Source: CAZCZZ01 sp964503335
GTDB taxonomy: Bacteria; Verrucomicrobiota; Kiritimatiellia; CAIVKH01
Length of the DNA: 64,000 bases
Reading direction: 5' to 3'
Assembly (NCBI GenBank): GCA_964503335.1
Contig: CAZCZZ010000010.1
Location: 1-64,000 of the forward strand
A program made the position numbers and the translations under genes. The first letter of the stretch is position 1. Every line of letters starts with the position of its first letter. Below the pieces are notes generated by a model, which was not told the origin of the DNA, made no database searches, and saw only the letters and a program-made list of their open reading frames with translations. Below, piece by piece: positions 25,246 to 34,409 of the stretch.

Positions 25246-27528
25246 ATGGGTTATAGGCTGAGTACCTATACGAGGGAGAGTCTGTCCAATGTGGCTATTC
25301 CAGGTGTCGCAGCTCCATCCCTGTTCTGGCTGATGCCCGTGGGTACGTGGCCACAGGACGAGTTGCGCAATCTGGATCGCCTCTTCTATGAGGACGATGG
25401 CCCCTGCAAGGATCTTGGCTTACTGCTTGTCAGAGACATGTTCGGGCGGCAACGAGCCGAGGGCGGCGTCACAGATCTCTCCTCATTGTCGAGTTCATTG
25501 GCCGATGTCTTGCCCGTATCGCGTTTAGAGGGCCGAGCGATCTCGATGTCAGGGACCGCTTCGCGGAGACAGGTGCTCGTGATGGGCGGCGCGTATCCTC
25601 AGCCGGGATGGGGGATGCTTCTTTCGCTAGGTAAAGATCCTTGCCGCGAAATTAACCAACTCATCGCGAAGGTACTGGCTGCGATGACGTCCGACCAGAC
25701 TCAGCCGTTGATCGATTCCATCAAGCAGGCCACGCGAGCTTTCCACGCATGGAAAGATGCAGGATCAATGAGTGGTTTCATCACTCGGGCAATTCCTGGT
25801 AGTGCGAAGGAGAAGCTCATCGCTGCAGCCACAACCTACAGAAAGCTCTCCGAGATCTTAGCGAAGGGTGATGTCAAAGAGCTCAAGGAATTCAGGCAGA
25901 AGCTTATTCGTGATGGCACACCCGAACTGCCGACCGGGCTCCTGGACGAGGCTGGTTTGCATGAGTTAATACTCGCGAAGGGCCTCGGAAGACTCGCGAC
26001 CGATGTGGTTGCGATGCGGTTGGTTCCGACACTGAAGGAGCTCGTAGAACTTCCAAAGGACGAACGGCCAGACAAGCTAGGTGTTCTCGGTCCTTATGGC
26101 TGTAGGCAAGAAGGGCGAAGTTGGTTGATACTCAATGACTTTGGCAAGGCTCCGCCGCTGGCCGACCTACTCGCGTGGCGAGAGTCTGCCCAGCGAAACG
26201 TCGTGGATCGGCATCAAGTCGAAATCGAGACACTCATTAAGAAGAGCTCCGATGCTTTGGGGCAATGCGTCGCCGAAGAGGTTGAGCAGGCCGAGTGCCT
26301 GAAGAAATCATTGGAGAGTAAATCAAGGGCGGTCGGTCAGGCGCAGAAGACATTCCAAACAGCGCTCAAGGAAGCAGCCGTCGCTCAGTGGGACATAGGC
26401 CCGCGCTTCCTCACTGAACTTGAAGCTGTGTGTCGGCAAGGCAACACTGACTTCACTACCATTCCGTGGGACCCGCCACGAATGATTGGATGGAAGCTCT
26501 TCGCTCAAGGATTGAATATCAGGCTTGGCGATCTGACCGCGTCGGCCAGAAAGTTTCTCGGCAAGACGGACATAGAGCAAGCCGTTGCTGCGGGAGATAT
26601 CTCGTCCCCCGTAGACGGAAGCTACTTCACCGACTGGGTTCACTACGTCGTTTCCCAGGATCCGACACGAAATGTTCGCGAAGTAACTGAGCATTACCTC
26701 GTGGATCTTCTTGGTTTGGTTAGCCTTCGGAGGGCCGTTGAGAGGTCCGGGGGCTCCACGGAGCTGCTTTCAGACCAGTTTTTGCTAGCACGTCAACTGC
26801 TTGACCTCATGGGGTGGCGAAGCTCCAGTCCTCCCGCACGGCGAACACTTGCAAATGTGACGCTCAATTCTGGAACAGATACCGACGTCTCCGCCAATGA
26901 CCTTCGGAAGATTCTGGAGAATTTCTGCAAAGATCTTATCGATGTCCTCGTGATGGATGTTGCCGGTGGGGTCGGCCGAACCGTGCAGCTTCTTCAGTCT
27001 GCTGTGCCCGCGTATCGATTCAGTAAACGGACATGGGATGCGGAAGTTGCCTCGATCACACTCGGGCCTGCTGCAATGCTGCTGAAGACGTTGGCACCGA
27101 TTGCTGCGCCGACACGACAAGAAGCTGCGGCAAACCTCTCGGGGCTGGTGGCAGAGCTTGCCAAGCTGCTGAATCAAGGCAGCCACGATATTGCCAATGG
27201 AGAGGTAGACCCTTACGACGTGACGACGGCCTGCGCCCTGTGCAGGGAACTGATACAGGCTGCGAGCGAGCTGATCACGGAGATGCCATGGCACCTCTCG
27301 CCTTCCCATCGCTCCGGAGAGAATCCTACTGTTATTAGCGGTATGGCATGGAGTCACAGCCACCCGCAACCAAGGTTGATTCGCGTCATGCTGTTCGGAG
27401 ACGAAACAGTTGGAGACTCTTCATCCATGTTCATCAGGAACTTATCCGGAAGGAATCCGGTGATGACCGATGTAATGACAATCCATCGTCCGATCGAACC
27501 TCTACCGAAGGTGACAACGTCCGACTAG
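25246..27528 (+). CDS. Large protein of unknown family
   Basis: I do not recognise this 760-aa protein. It is soluble in appearance with no Walker, nuclease or signal motif. A charged helical stretch (about 330-385) could form a short coiled coil. Near 640-685 a segment with LNQGSHDIANG inside a helical bundle, followed by a helix rich in Ala and Leu, is reminiscent of HEPN-like helical domains but lacks a clear RxxxxH. The start at ATG 25246 is chosen over TTG 25228 on sequence grounds alone. It opens the second part of the super-locus, with 36 bases before the DUF262 gene. Its position among nucleases and ATPases suggests a defence effector or sensor. Confidence 0.75.
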   Translation: MGYRLSTYTRESLSNVAIPGVAAPSLFWLMPVGTWPQDELRNLDRLFYEDDGPCKDLGLLLVRDMFGRQRAEGGVTDLSSLSSSLADVLPVSRLEGRAISMSGTASRRQVLVMGGAYPQPGWGMLLSLGKDPCREINQLIAKVLAAMTSDQTQPLIDSIKQATRAFHAWKDAGSMSGFITRAIPGSAKEKLIAAATTYRKLSEILAKGDVKELKEFRQKLIRDGTPELPTGLLDEAGLHELILAKGLGRLATDVVAMRLVPTLKELVELPKDERPDKLGVLGPYGCRQEGRSWLILNDFGKAPPLADLLAWRESAQRNVVDRHQVEIETLIKKSSDALGQCVAEEVEQAECLKKSLESKSRAVGQAQKTFQTALKEAAVAQWDIGPRFLTELEAVCRQGNTDFTTIPWDPPRMIGWKLFAQGLNIRLGDLTASARKFLGKTDIEQAVAAGDISSPVDGSYFTDWVHYVVSQDPTRNVREVTEHYLVDLLGLVSLRRAVERSGGSTELLSDQFLLARQLLDLMGWRSSSPPARRTLANVTLNSGTDTDVSANDLRKILENFCKDLIDVLVMDVAGGVGRTVQLLQSAVPAYRFSKRTWDAEVASITLGPAAMLLKTLAPIAAPTRQEAAANLSGLVAELAKLLNQGSHDIANGEVDPYDVTTACALCRELIQAASELITEMPWHLSPSHRSGENPTVISGMAWSHSHPQPRLIRVMLFGDETVGDSSSMFIRNLSGRNPVMTDVMTIHRPIEPLPKVTTSD

Positions 27529-27564
27529 TGTGAATGCAGCAGAGACAATGAACTGATTCGTCCA

Positions 27565-29256
27565 ATGAAGAACCAAACGAAGACAATACGCAAGATCGTC
27601 AACTGCTTGAACAACCCCGAAGAAGAAGGCGGATACTGGCTGCCCAATATCCAGCGCCCTTTTGTCTGGAGTGAGGAGCAGATGTGCCGACTGTTTGACT
27701 CCCTGATGCGTGATTACCCGATCAGCACGCTCCTTATCTGGCGCACATGTGAAGACGTGGCGCATCGGAAATTCATCGATGTGTATCACGGGGGACTACG
27801 ACTTTCGGACTTCAAGCAACCCAAGAACGACCATGCCAAACAGCTGATCCTGGATGGGCAGCAGAGACTGCAGAGTCTGTTCATTGCACTCAGGGGTTCA
27901 TATGAAGGCATGGAGCTCTATTTTGACATGCTGAGCGGTGATCTGGCTCAACCCGAGGACATACGATTCAAGTTCAAGTTCCTTTCTGCCGACAAAGCGG
28001 CCTGGCCCTGGGTGCGGTTCAAAGACTTGGTCATGGATGATCGCAAGAAGCGCCTGGTGATGGATGATCTTCCCGTCGATGCCAAATCTCTGACGTCTGC
28101 TCAGGAGGAGCGTATCGAGGACAACTATGATCAGGTCTTGCGCGTGTTCAAACAGGAGGAGCGCATCGCCTACCAGTTTCTCGATGATGTCGAATACTCT
28201 GGCATGTATAAGCTGGACGATGTGGTCGAGATCTTCATCCGTGCCAATTCGGGCGGTACGCATTTGGGGAAATCAGACCTCTTGTTCTCCCTGCTGAGCT
28301 CGTCGTGGGAGGAGGCTGATGAATGCATGGAGGAGTTGCTGGACCTGCTCAATCGCGACGGGTTTGGCTTCACCCGGGACTTCGTACTGAAGACCTGCCT
28401 GACCATTCTGGACACGGGCGCCCGCTACAACGTGTCCAAATTGAGGGATATCTCTAACCGACAGAAAATCATCACAAATTGGGACTCCATTTCTGCAGCC
28501 CTTCACGACGTGAAGGACTTCCTGTGCGGCAAGACGTTCATCCGGACCGACAAGGCGATGGTGTCCTATCAGGTGCTAATTCCGATTGTCTACGCGCGCT
28601 ACCACTTCCCAGACCAGTGGTCGTCCATTCAGAACCTGGATGCCTACATCCTTCGCTGCCTACTGACGAGTGCCTTCAGCGGAAGCCCGGACCAGCTGAT
28701 TGATGATGCTGTTTCAAAAATCAGGGAGTCCAAGGCTTTCGTCGTGGATGAGCAGTATGGCGTCATACGGGCCGCTAATCGCAGCCTTGAGCTGACGCGT
28801 GATGCCCTGCTGGGCGAGGGCTACGGCAGCAAGATGGTTCATCTGCTGTTCAACCTCTGGTACCGCGGTTTCGACTATCAGCCGGCCTATAGCAATAACG
28901 AGCCTCAGGTGGATCACATCTTCCCGCAAAGCGTCCTGAAGAAGGTTCGCCGCGCCAACGAGGAAGGCAAGCTGCTGCTTACCAAGTACTATGCCGAGGA
29001 TCGCAACCAGCTCGCCAACTGCATGCTTCTGAGGCGAGAGGAGAATGGAGCGGGTAACAAGGGCAGCATTGAGGCGGACGCGTGGTTGAAGGATAAGCCT
29101 GAGGAATATCTGGAGATGCACCTCATCCCGCGTGATAAGGAGTTGTGGAAGCTCGAGAACTACGAGGCCTTCATCAAGGCTCGAGAGGAATTAATCGTCA
29201 ACAAATTTAGCTACCTCCTCGTTGGTGGGGAATTGGGTAGCCGCCCGGCGGGGTAG
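27565..29256 (+). CDS. DUF262-DUF1524 protein, GmrSD-like nuclease
   Basis: A 563-aa protein with the two-domain layout of GmrSD type IV restriction enzymes and related phage-defence nucleases. The N-terminal ParB-like DUF262 domain shows PNIQRPFVWSEEQ near residue 27 and the nucleotide-binding LDGQQRLQSLF near 95, then IRANSGGTHLGKSDLL. The C-terminal DUF1524 HNH nuclease shows QVDHIFPQSVL near 448 and NQLANCMLL with NGAGNKG near 480-500. In GmrSD the DUF262 domain hydrolyses NTP and licenses cutting of modified phage DNA. Here the two are one polypeptide. It is followed after 10 bases by the OLD-family gene. The substrate is unknown. Confidence 0.88.
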   Translation: MKNQTKTIRKIVNCLNNPEEEGGYWLPNIQRPFVWSEEQMCRLFDSLMRDYPISTLLIWRTCEDVAHRKFIDVYHGGLRLSDFKQPKNDHAKQLILDGQQRLQSLFIALRGSYEGMELYFDMLSGDLAQPEDIRFKFKFLSADKAAWPWVRFKDLVMDDRKKRLVMDDLPVDAKSLTSAQEERIEDNYDQVLRVFKQEERIAYQFLDDVEYSGMYKLDDVVEIFIRANSGGTHLGKSDLLFSLLSSSWEEADECMEELLDLLNRDGFGFTRDFVLKTCLTILDTGARYNVSKLRDISNRQKIITNWDSISAALHDVKDFLCGKTFIRTDKAMVSYQVLIPIVYARYHFPDQWSSIQNLDAYILRCLLTSAFSGSPDQLIDDAVSKIRESKAFVVDEQYGVIRAANRSLELTRDALLGEGYGSKMVHLLFNLWYRGFDYQPAYSNNEPQVDHIFPQSVLKKVRRANEEGKLLLTKYYAEDRNQLANCMLLRREENGAGNKGSIEADAWLKDKPEEYLEMHLIPRDKELWKLENYEAFIKAREELIVNKFSYLLVGGELGSRPAG

Positions 29257-29266
29257 GGGATAATTC

Positions 29267-31381
29267 ATGCACATCTCGCACGTTCGCATTCAGAACTACA
29301 AGGGCCTCAAGGATGTATCCGTGCCCATGTCGTCGTTTGCCTGCGCGATCGGCGAGAACAACGCGGGCAAGTCCTCTCTGTTACAGGGCATCCTGCTCTT
29401 CATTCGTGGCGCGAAGCTGTCTTCAGCCGAATACTACGATCCTAGTCGGGACATTCTGATCACCGTCACTCTATCCGGAGTAACCCCAGCGGTGTTGGCG
29501 GGGCTTGCCGACGATCACCGCACGAAGATCGCGCCTCACGTGAAGAATGAGGTCATCCGTCTGGCGCGACGATATTCAACAGATGGAACGTCACAACTTC
29601 GCCATATTGCCAATGTCCCCAAGTTGGAGAAACTTCGGCCAGAAAAGGTGGCGGATGCGCTCGCTGGGAAGACCGGGAAGGAAATCTCGGAAACGATTCG
29701 CACCTTTTATCAGGAAGTGGCCACTCCTGACGCTATCGCAGCGCTCAAGACGCAGGGGGCGGCGAAAGATCTCGTAAGCGAGTATGTCAAACACCTTCCC
29801 GCTGCCGATCTGGAAGAGACCGATGTTCCGCTCGGGACCGGCATCGACAACAGCATCAAACACCTCCTGCCCGAACCAATCTACATCCCTGCCGTTAAGG
29901 ACCTGTCGGACGAACTCAAGACCAAGGAAGGCGCATCCTTCGGCAAGCTGCTGAACATTCTGCTCGATGTGATCGAGACTGATCTGTCCGAGGCTGCATC
30001 AACGTTCGAGAACCTCCGCAAGAAGCTCAATCGGATTGTGGGGGCGGGCGGAGAAATCACGGACGAGCGGATGCCCAAAGTTCGTCAGATTGAGCAAACG
30101 ATCCAGGCAAACCTGCAGGAGACGTTCCGCAACGTTTCTATCGAACTCCAGATACCGCCACCGGAAATCAAAACTGTTCTCTCCAGTGCCACTATCCTGG
30201 CGGATGATGGGGTAAAAGGCCCTGTTGAACACAAGGGGGACGGGTTCAAGCGTGCCATCGCATTCAGTATTCTGCGTAGCTATGTCCAGCTGGCGCAGGA
30301 GGCGGACTGGCGGAAGCCAGAAGATCGCGAGAAGCCCACCAAAGATCGTTTCCTCTTTCTCTTTGAAGAACCCGAGCTTTACCTTCACCCGCAAGCGCAG
30401 AACATCCTGTTCGATGCTCTGTCCATCATCTCCAAACGGCATCAGGTCGTGGTGACGACGCACTCGCCCATGTTCTTTTCCGCTGCTTCGACGAAGACGT
30501 TCATCAAGGTGCGCAAAGAGGCGCCTGCGGGCGGTGGCAAACCCATCGGTACGTGTCTCCCGGTCGACCTCTCCAACGTTAACGAGAAGGATCGCTTTCA
30601 GCTCATCTCGTTCGAGACCTCCAACCTCGCCTTTTTCTCTCGTCGCATCGTCCTGATCGAGGGCGACAGTGAGATGATCCTTTTCCCGCACTTGGCGAAG
30701 ACGCTCAACCAAGCTTGGGATTTCAAGTCGACGTCGATCAGTCTCGTTCGTGTGTCCGGGAAGGGCAGCTTCAAGCGCTATCGCGACTTCTTTACCCGGT
30801 TCGGTGTGTCTGTTGCCGTCGTGGCCGACCTCGATGTGCTCATCAAGGATTTCGATAAGGTCGACCCCTCCCCGCAAGCGATCGCGCTTCGCAGCCAGCT
30901 GTTGCAGGTGGTCGACCGTATCGTAGATGCCGCCAACGCGGTTCAGCCGGTCCCGCCGAAGTTGCTCAAAGAGGAACTCCAGAAGGAGCGTGCCGCGGCT
31001 CTCTACGGCGAGATCCGGGATGCTCGCGCCGCTGGCCAGACGGATGTAGTCGCTGCCAAGCTGGATGAGCTCTTTGTCTTCGAGCGAAGCGAACCGCGGT
31101 TGACGGTGCTGACCGATGATACCCAGGCCGAGGTGCTGCGGCTGAAGCGCGAATTGCTGACCGAACTACGCAACAGCAACGTCTTTGTTCTGGAGCGCGG
31201 CGCAATCGAGGCCTATTACCCGGACGGTGTTGTCGGCGACGGCAAGCCCGCAAAGGCGCAGCATGTCTGCACGCTGGTAACGACCGCTGAGCAGGTCCAG
31301 ACGCTCAGTGCGCAGATCGCCGTTGGGGCCGATACCAAATCTGAACTCGAGTGGATCATGGAGGGGCTGTTCCGCCCATAA
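29267..31381 (+). CDS. OLD-family ATP-dependent nuclease (ABC ATPase plus TOPRIM)
   Basis: A 704-aa OLD/GajA-type protein. Walker A is GENNAGKSSLL near residue 29; the ABC-like Walker B and D-loop region is LFEEPELYLHPQAQ near 364, with a switch His in TTHSPMFFSA. The C-terminal TOPRIM domain shows VLIEGDSEMILFPHL near 462 and VVADLDVLI near 517, the acidic metal-binding residues of nicking enzymes. The segment between Walker A and Walker B holds the dimerisation insert. OLD proteins cut DNA when nucleotide levels drop (Gabija) or block phage growth (P2 Old). No GajB-type helicase is adjacent, so this is not a standard Gabija pair. Mod starts five bases downstream. Confidence 0.9.
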   Translation: MHISHVRIQNYKGLKDVSVPMSSFACAIGENNAGKSSLLQGILLFIRGAKLSSAEYYDPSRDILITVTLSGVTPAVLAGLADDHRTKIAPHVKNEVIRLARRYSTDGTSQLRHIANVPKLEKLRPEKVADALAGKTGKEISETIRTFYQEVATPDAIAALKTQGAAKDLVSEYVKHLPAADLEETDVPLGTGIDNSIKHLLPEPIYIPAVKDLSDELKTKEGASFGKLLNILLDVIETDLSEAASTFENLRKKLNRIVGAGGEITDERMPKVRQIEQTIQANLQETFRNVSIELQIPPPEIKTVLSSATILADDGVKGPVEHKGDGFKRAIAFSILRSYVQLAQEADWRKPEDREKPTKDRFLFLFEEPELYLHPQAQNILFDALSIISKRHQVVVTTHSPMFFSAASTKTFIKVRKEAPAGGGKPIGTCLPVDLSNVNEKDRFQLISFETSNLAFFSRRIVLIEGDSEMILFPHLAKTLNQAWDFKSTSISLVRVSGKGSFKRYRDFFTRFGVSVAVVADLDVLIKDFDKVDPSPQAIALRSQLLQVVDRIVDAANAVQPVPPKLLKEELQKERAAALYGEIRDARAAGQTDVVAAKLDELFVFERSEPRLTVLTDDTQAEVLRLKRELLTELRNSNVFVLERGAIEAYYPDGVVGDGKPAKAQHVCTLVTTAEQVQTLSAQIAVGADTKSELEWIMEGLFRP

Positions 31382-31385
31382 GACT

Positions 31386-34300
31386 ATGGCTAGACCACGC
31401 AAGACGGACAACGGCATCAAGACCGCCGACTACCGGCACGACGGGGAGAAGCGGACGAATATTCCGCCGGCGAAGATGGCGGGGGAGGGGGAGATTCCGA
31501 AGGTGAAGAAAGTGCGGTATCACTATAGCCCGCACCTGTCGCCGGAGTTGCGCTTCGATCCCACCGGCAAGGCGGATCGGGTGATGGCGGTGAAGGAGAA
31601 GGCGGGGCAGTATCTGACGGCGAAGGAGAAAGAACTCCTGGATCAGGCTCTGGCGAGCCAGCAGCCGTGGTTGGAGTGGGCGGGGAAGAAAGAGCAGTAC
31701 GACCGCGGTTGGTTCGAGGTGGATCCCGTCGCACTGCACATCCACGAGCGCGTCAGCGCCCAGGCGATCGTTCGCGCCGCGATGCGGGAGGACCTGCAAC
31801 GGGACCTCTTTGCCGATCCCCAACTGGAATACCAGAAGGCCGTCCAGTTCTATCAGCACGACATCGACTGGGCCAACCGCCTCATCCTCGGCGACAGCCT
31901 CCAGGTCATGTCCTCCCTCGCTCGCCGGGAGAACCTCGCCGGCAAGGTACAGATGATCTACATCGATCCGCCGTATGGGATCTCATTCAATACCAATGTC
32001 CAAATCGCGACAACAACGCGACAAGCGGCCAACCCGAACCCGGTTCCCACGGGTCAAACAGAGATGGTGAAAGCTTATCGTGATACTTGGTGTTTGGGAA
32101 CACACTCCTATCTCACATACCTCCGCGACAGACTTGCCGTCGCCCGAGAACTGCTGACAGATGCCGGGAGCATCTTCGTTCAGATTGGTGATGAAAACCT
32201 TCATCGTGTGCGGGCGATATTGGATGAACTATTCGGCGAGAAGAACTTTTGTGGGCTGATTGTGTTCTCCAAGAACAGCGGGGCGACTGACGCTCTAATG
32301 TCATCGCCCAGCGATTACATTCTATGGTTTGCGAGGGATCGTTCGTTGGTGAAGTATAACCAGCTCTACTATCCCAAAACCGAAGGCAGCGTATTTGCTG
32401 AGCGATATGATGGTGTGGAGCTGTGCACCGGCGAAAAGCGGACGAGAACAAAGGAGGAGGCAACCGGGTCCGTGTCACTCCCGGAGGGCGCACGCCTGTA
32501 TACCGAGCAGCCGGCCGTTTCCCAGGGTTACCGCGAAACAACATCGGTTCCATTCGCGATGAACGATTTCGTTTGCGACATTGGTAAGCAGCGCAACTGG
32601 AAGACATCGCTTGCTGGCATGTCGCGGCTCGCGAAGGCAGAACGCCTCAAAGGGTCATCAAAGATGATCTACTTCATACGGTGCCTTGAGGACTTCCCGG
32701 CTTATGCGATGAACTGCATGTGGACGGACACACAGGATCGGATGGCGAAGAAGTACGTTGTCGAGACAGTGCCGCGCGTAATTCAACGGTGCATGCTTAT
32801 GACGTCGGATCCCGGCGATTTGGTTTTGGATCCGACCTGCGGGAGCGGTACGACGGCATACGTCGCCGAGCAATGGGGCAGACGTTGGGTCACCATCGAC
32901 ACCAGTCGCGTCGCGGCTTCGATAGCCCGCCAGCGCCTGCTGACGGCCAAGTACGAGTTCTTCAAGTACCGCGACGAAGCGAAGGGCGTGGCCGGCGGGT
33001 TCCGGTACAAGACGGTGCCGCACATCACACTGAAGTCGATCGCGCAGAACCAGAACCTCGATCCAATCTTTGGAAAACACGAACCGATCCTTCTCCAAGC
33101 CTTGGACGCGTGTAACAAGGCGCTTGGTCAGGTGTCGGACGCCTGCCGTTCCAAGCTGAAGGCCAAACTTCAGGCGAAGCAGGCGGCGGAGGGCAAGCGG
33201 GCGATCACCGACGCGGACGAGCGGCGGTGGAATCTTCCTGTAGGGCCGTCGCTTGCGACGAGCCGCAACGATGAGCGGGCTTCGGCGAGCGAAGCCCCTA
33301 CGGGCTTCGAGCACTGGACGGTTCCATTCGACACCGATGAGGACTGGCCGAAGGCATTGCAGGAGGCGGTGACGGTGTACCGGAAGGCGTGGCGGGCCAA
33401 GATGGATGAGGTGAACCGCTGCATCGAGGAGAATGCCGACCAGGAGGAGTTGGTGGACCAGCCCGAGGTCGTGAGGGGTATCCTCCGCGTGAGCGGCCCG
33501 TTCACGGTCGAAGGGGTTCGGCCCGAGGAACTGTCGATGGGCGAGGACGGCAAGCTCTTCGATCCGACGCAGAACGATTGGGAAAGCGACTCACCTGCGA
33601 TGGAGCCGCAGAACATCAGTGCCTACCTGTCGCGCATGGTGGAACTGATCCGCAAGGACGGCGTGACGTTTCCCAACAACAAGCACCAGAAGTTTGCCCG
33701 GGTCGAGCCGCTCTACGAGGAGCGCACGGGACTCGGCATCCACGCGGAGGCGATCTGGGAGGGCACAAGCGAGAAGGAGTCGAGCAACATCGCCATCGCC
33801 TTCGGTCCTCAGTACGGACCCGTGACGGCGATGCAAGTGGAGGAGCTGATCCGGGCCAGCCGGCGCTACGACGAGTTGGTCATCGCCGGGTTCAGCTTCG
33901 ATGCCGCGGCCACAGAGATCATCCAGAATGCCCAGCACCCGAAGCTGAAGATCCACATGGCCCACATCCGACCGGATGTCAGCCCCGGCATGGACGGCCT
34001 GCTCAAGGACACGCCCAACAGCCAGCTCTTCACGGTGTTCGGCCAGCCCGAGATCAGGATCAAGAAACACAAAGACGGAACGGTGCAGGTGGAACTGGTG
34101 GGCGTGGACATCTACGACCCGCTCAAGGGGGAGGTAAAGTCCTCCGGCGCTGACAAGGTGGCGGCGTGGTTCCTGGATGGCGACTACGACGGCCGCTGCT
34201 TCTGCATCACGCAGGCCTTCTTCCCCGACCAAAGCGCGTGGGAGAAGATCGCGAAAGCGCTGGGCAGCAGCGCCGACTCTGAGGTCTTTGAAGCCTTTAA

Positions 34301-34409
34301 TGGCACGGAATCTGTTCCCTTCAAGCCCGGCAAACACAAACGCGTGGCTGTGAAGGTGATCGATCCTCGTGGCAACGAAGTGATGACCGTGCGGAAACTC
34401 GATGCCTAA
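31386..34409 (+). CDS. mod: Type III-like Mod adenine DNA methyltransferase
   Basis: A 1007-aa beta-class N6-adenine methylase. Motif IV YIDPPYGISF (near residue 190) precedes the SAM-binding motif LDPTCGSGTTAYVAEQW (near 480), the order expected for Mod proteins of type III systems. A large C-terminal region (about 700-1007) probably handles target recognition and Res contact. Residues about 618-640 are encoded by a palindromic repeat-like insertion (33239-33302), which keeps the frame open. The start is ATG 31386; the upstream open frame lies inside the OLD gene. The Res-like gene lies 8.4 kb downstream, an unusual distance. The stop overlaps the next gene by 8 bases. Confidence 0.9.
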   Translation: MARPRKTDNGIKTADYRHDGEKRTNIPPAKMAGEGEIPKVKKVRYHYSPHLSPELRFDPTGKADRVMAVKEKAGQYLTAKEKELLDQALASQQPWLEWAGKKEQYDRGWFEVDPVALHIHERVSAQAIVRAAMREDLQRDLFADPQLEYQKAVQFYQHDIDWANRLILGDSLQVMSSLARRENLAGKVQMIYIDPPYGISFNTNVQIATTTRQAANPNPVPTGQTEMVKAYRDTWCLGTHSYLTYLRDRLAVARELLTDAGSIFVQIGDENLHRVRAILDELFGEKNFCGLIVFSKNSGATDALMSSPSDYILWFARDRSLVKYNQLYYPKTEGSVFAERYDGVELCTGEKRTRTKEEATGSVSLPEGARLYTEQPAVSQGYRETTSVPFAMNDFVCDIGKQRNWKTSLAGMSRLAKAERLKGSSKMIYFIRCLEDFPAYAMNCMWTDTQDRMAKKYVVETVPRVIQRCMLMTSDPGDLVLDPTCGSGTTAYVAEQWGRRWVTIDTSRVAASIARQRLLTAKYEFFKYRDEAKGVAGGFRYKTVPHITLKSIAQNQNLDPIFGKHEPILLQALDACNKALGQVSDACRSKLKAKLQAKQAAEGKRAITDADERRWNLPVGPSLATSRNDERASASEAPTGFEHWTVPFDTDEDWPKALQEAVTVYRKAWRAKMDEVNRCIEENADQEELVDQPEVVRGILRVSGPFTVEGVRPEELSMGEDGKLFDPTQNDWESDSPAMEPQNISAYLSRMVELIRKDGVTFPNNKHQKFARVEPLYEERTGLGIHAEAIWEGTSEKESSNIAIAFGPQYGPVTAMQVEELIRASRRYDELVIAGFSFDAAATEIIQNAQHPKLKIHMAHIRPDVSPGMDGLLKDTPNSQLFTVFGQPEIRIKKHKDGTVQVELVGVDIYDPLKGEVKSSGADKVAAWFLDGDYDGRCFCITQAFFPDQSAWEKIAKALGSSADSEVFEAFNGTESVPFKPGKHKRVAVKVIDPRGNEVMTVRKLDA
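33239..33302. repeat. REP-like palindromic element inserted in frame in mod
   Basis: The outer arms TGTAGGG (33239-33245) and CCCTACG (33296-33302) enclose two perfect hairpins: GTCGC-tt-GCGAC (33248-33259) and GGGCTTCG-gcgag-CGAAGCCC (33277-33297). This folded layout is typical of short palindromic repeats found between genes. Here it lies inside an open reading frame and adds about 22 residues rich in S, A and G that look unlike their surroundings. Confidence 0.65.

Noticed and set aside
12682..31381. Gabija (GajA plus GajB)
   Set aside because: An OLD protein and a UvrD-type protein both exist but lie 14 kb apart, and the UvrD protein has a Cas4/AddB nuclease tail unlike GajB.
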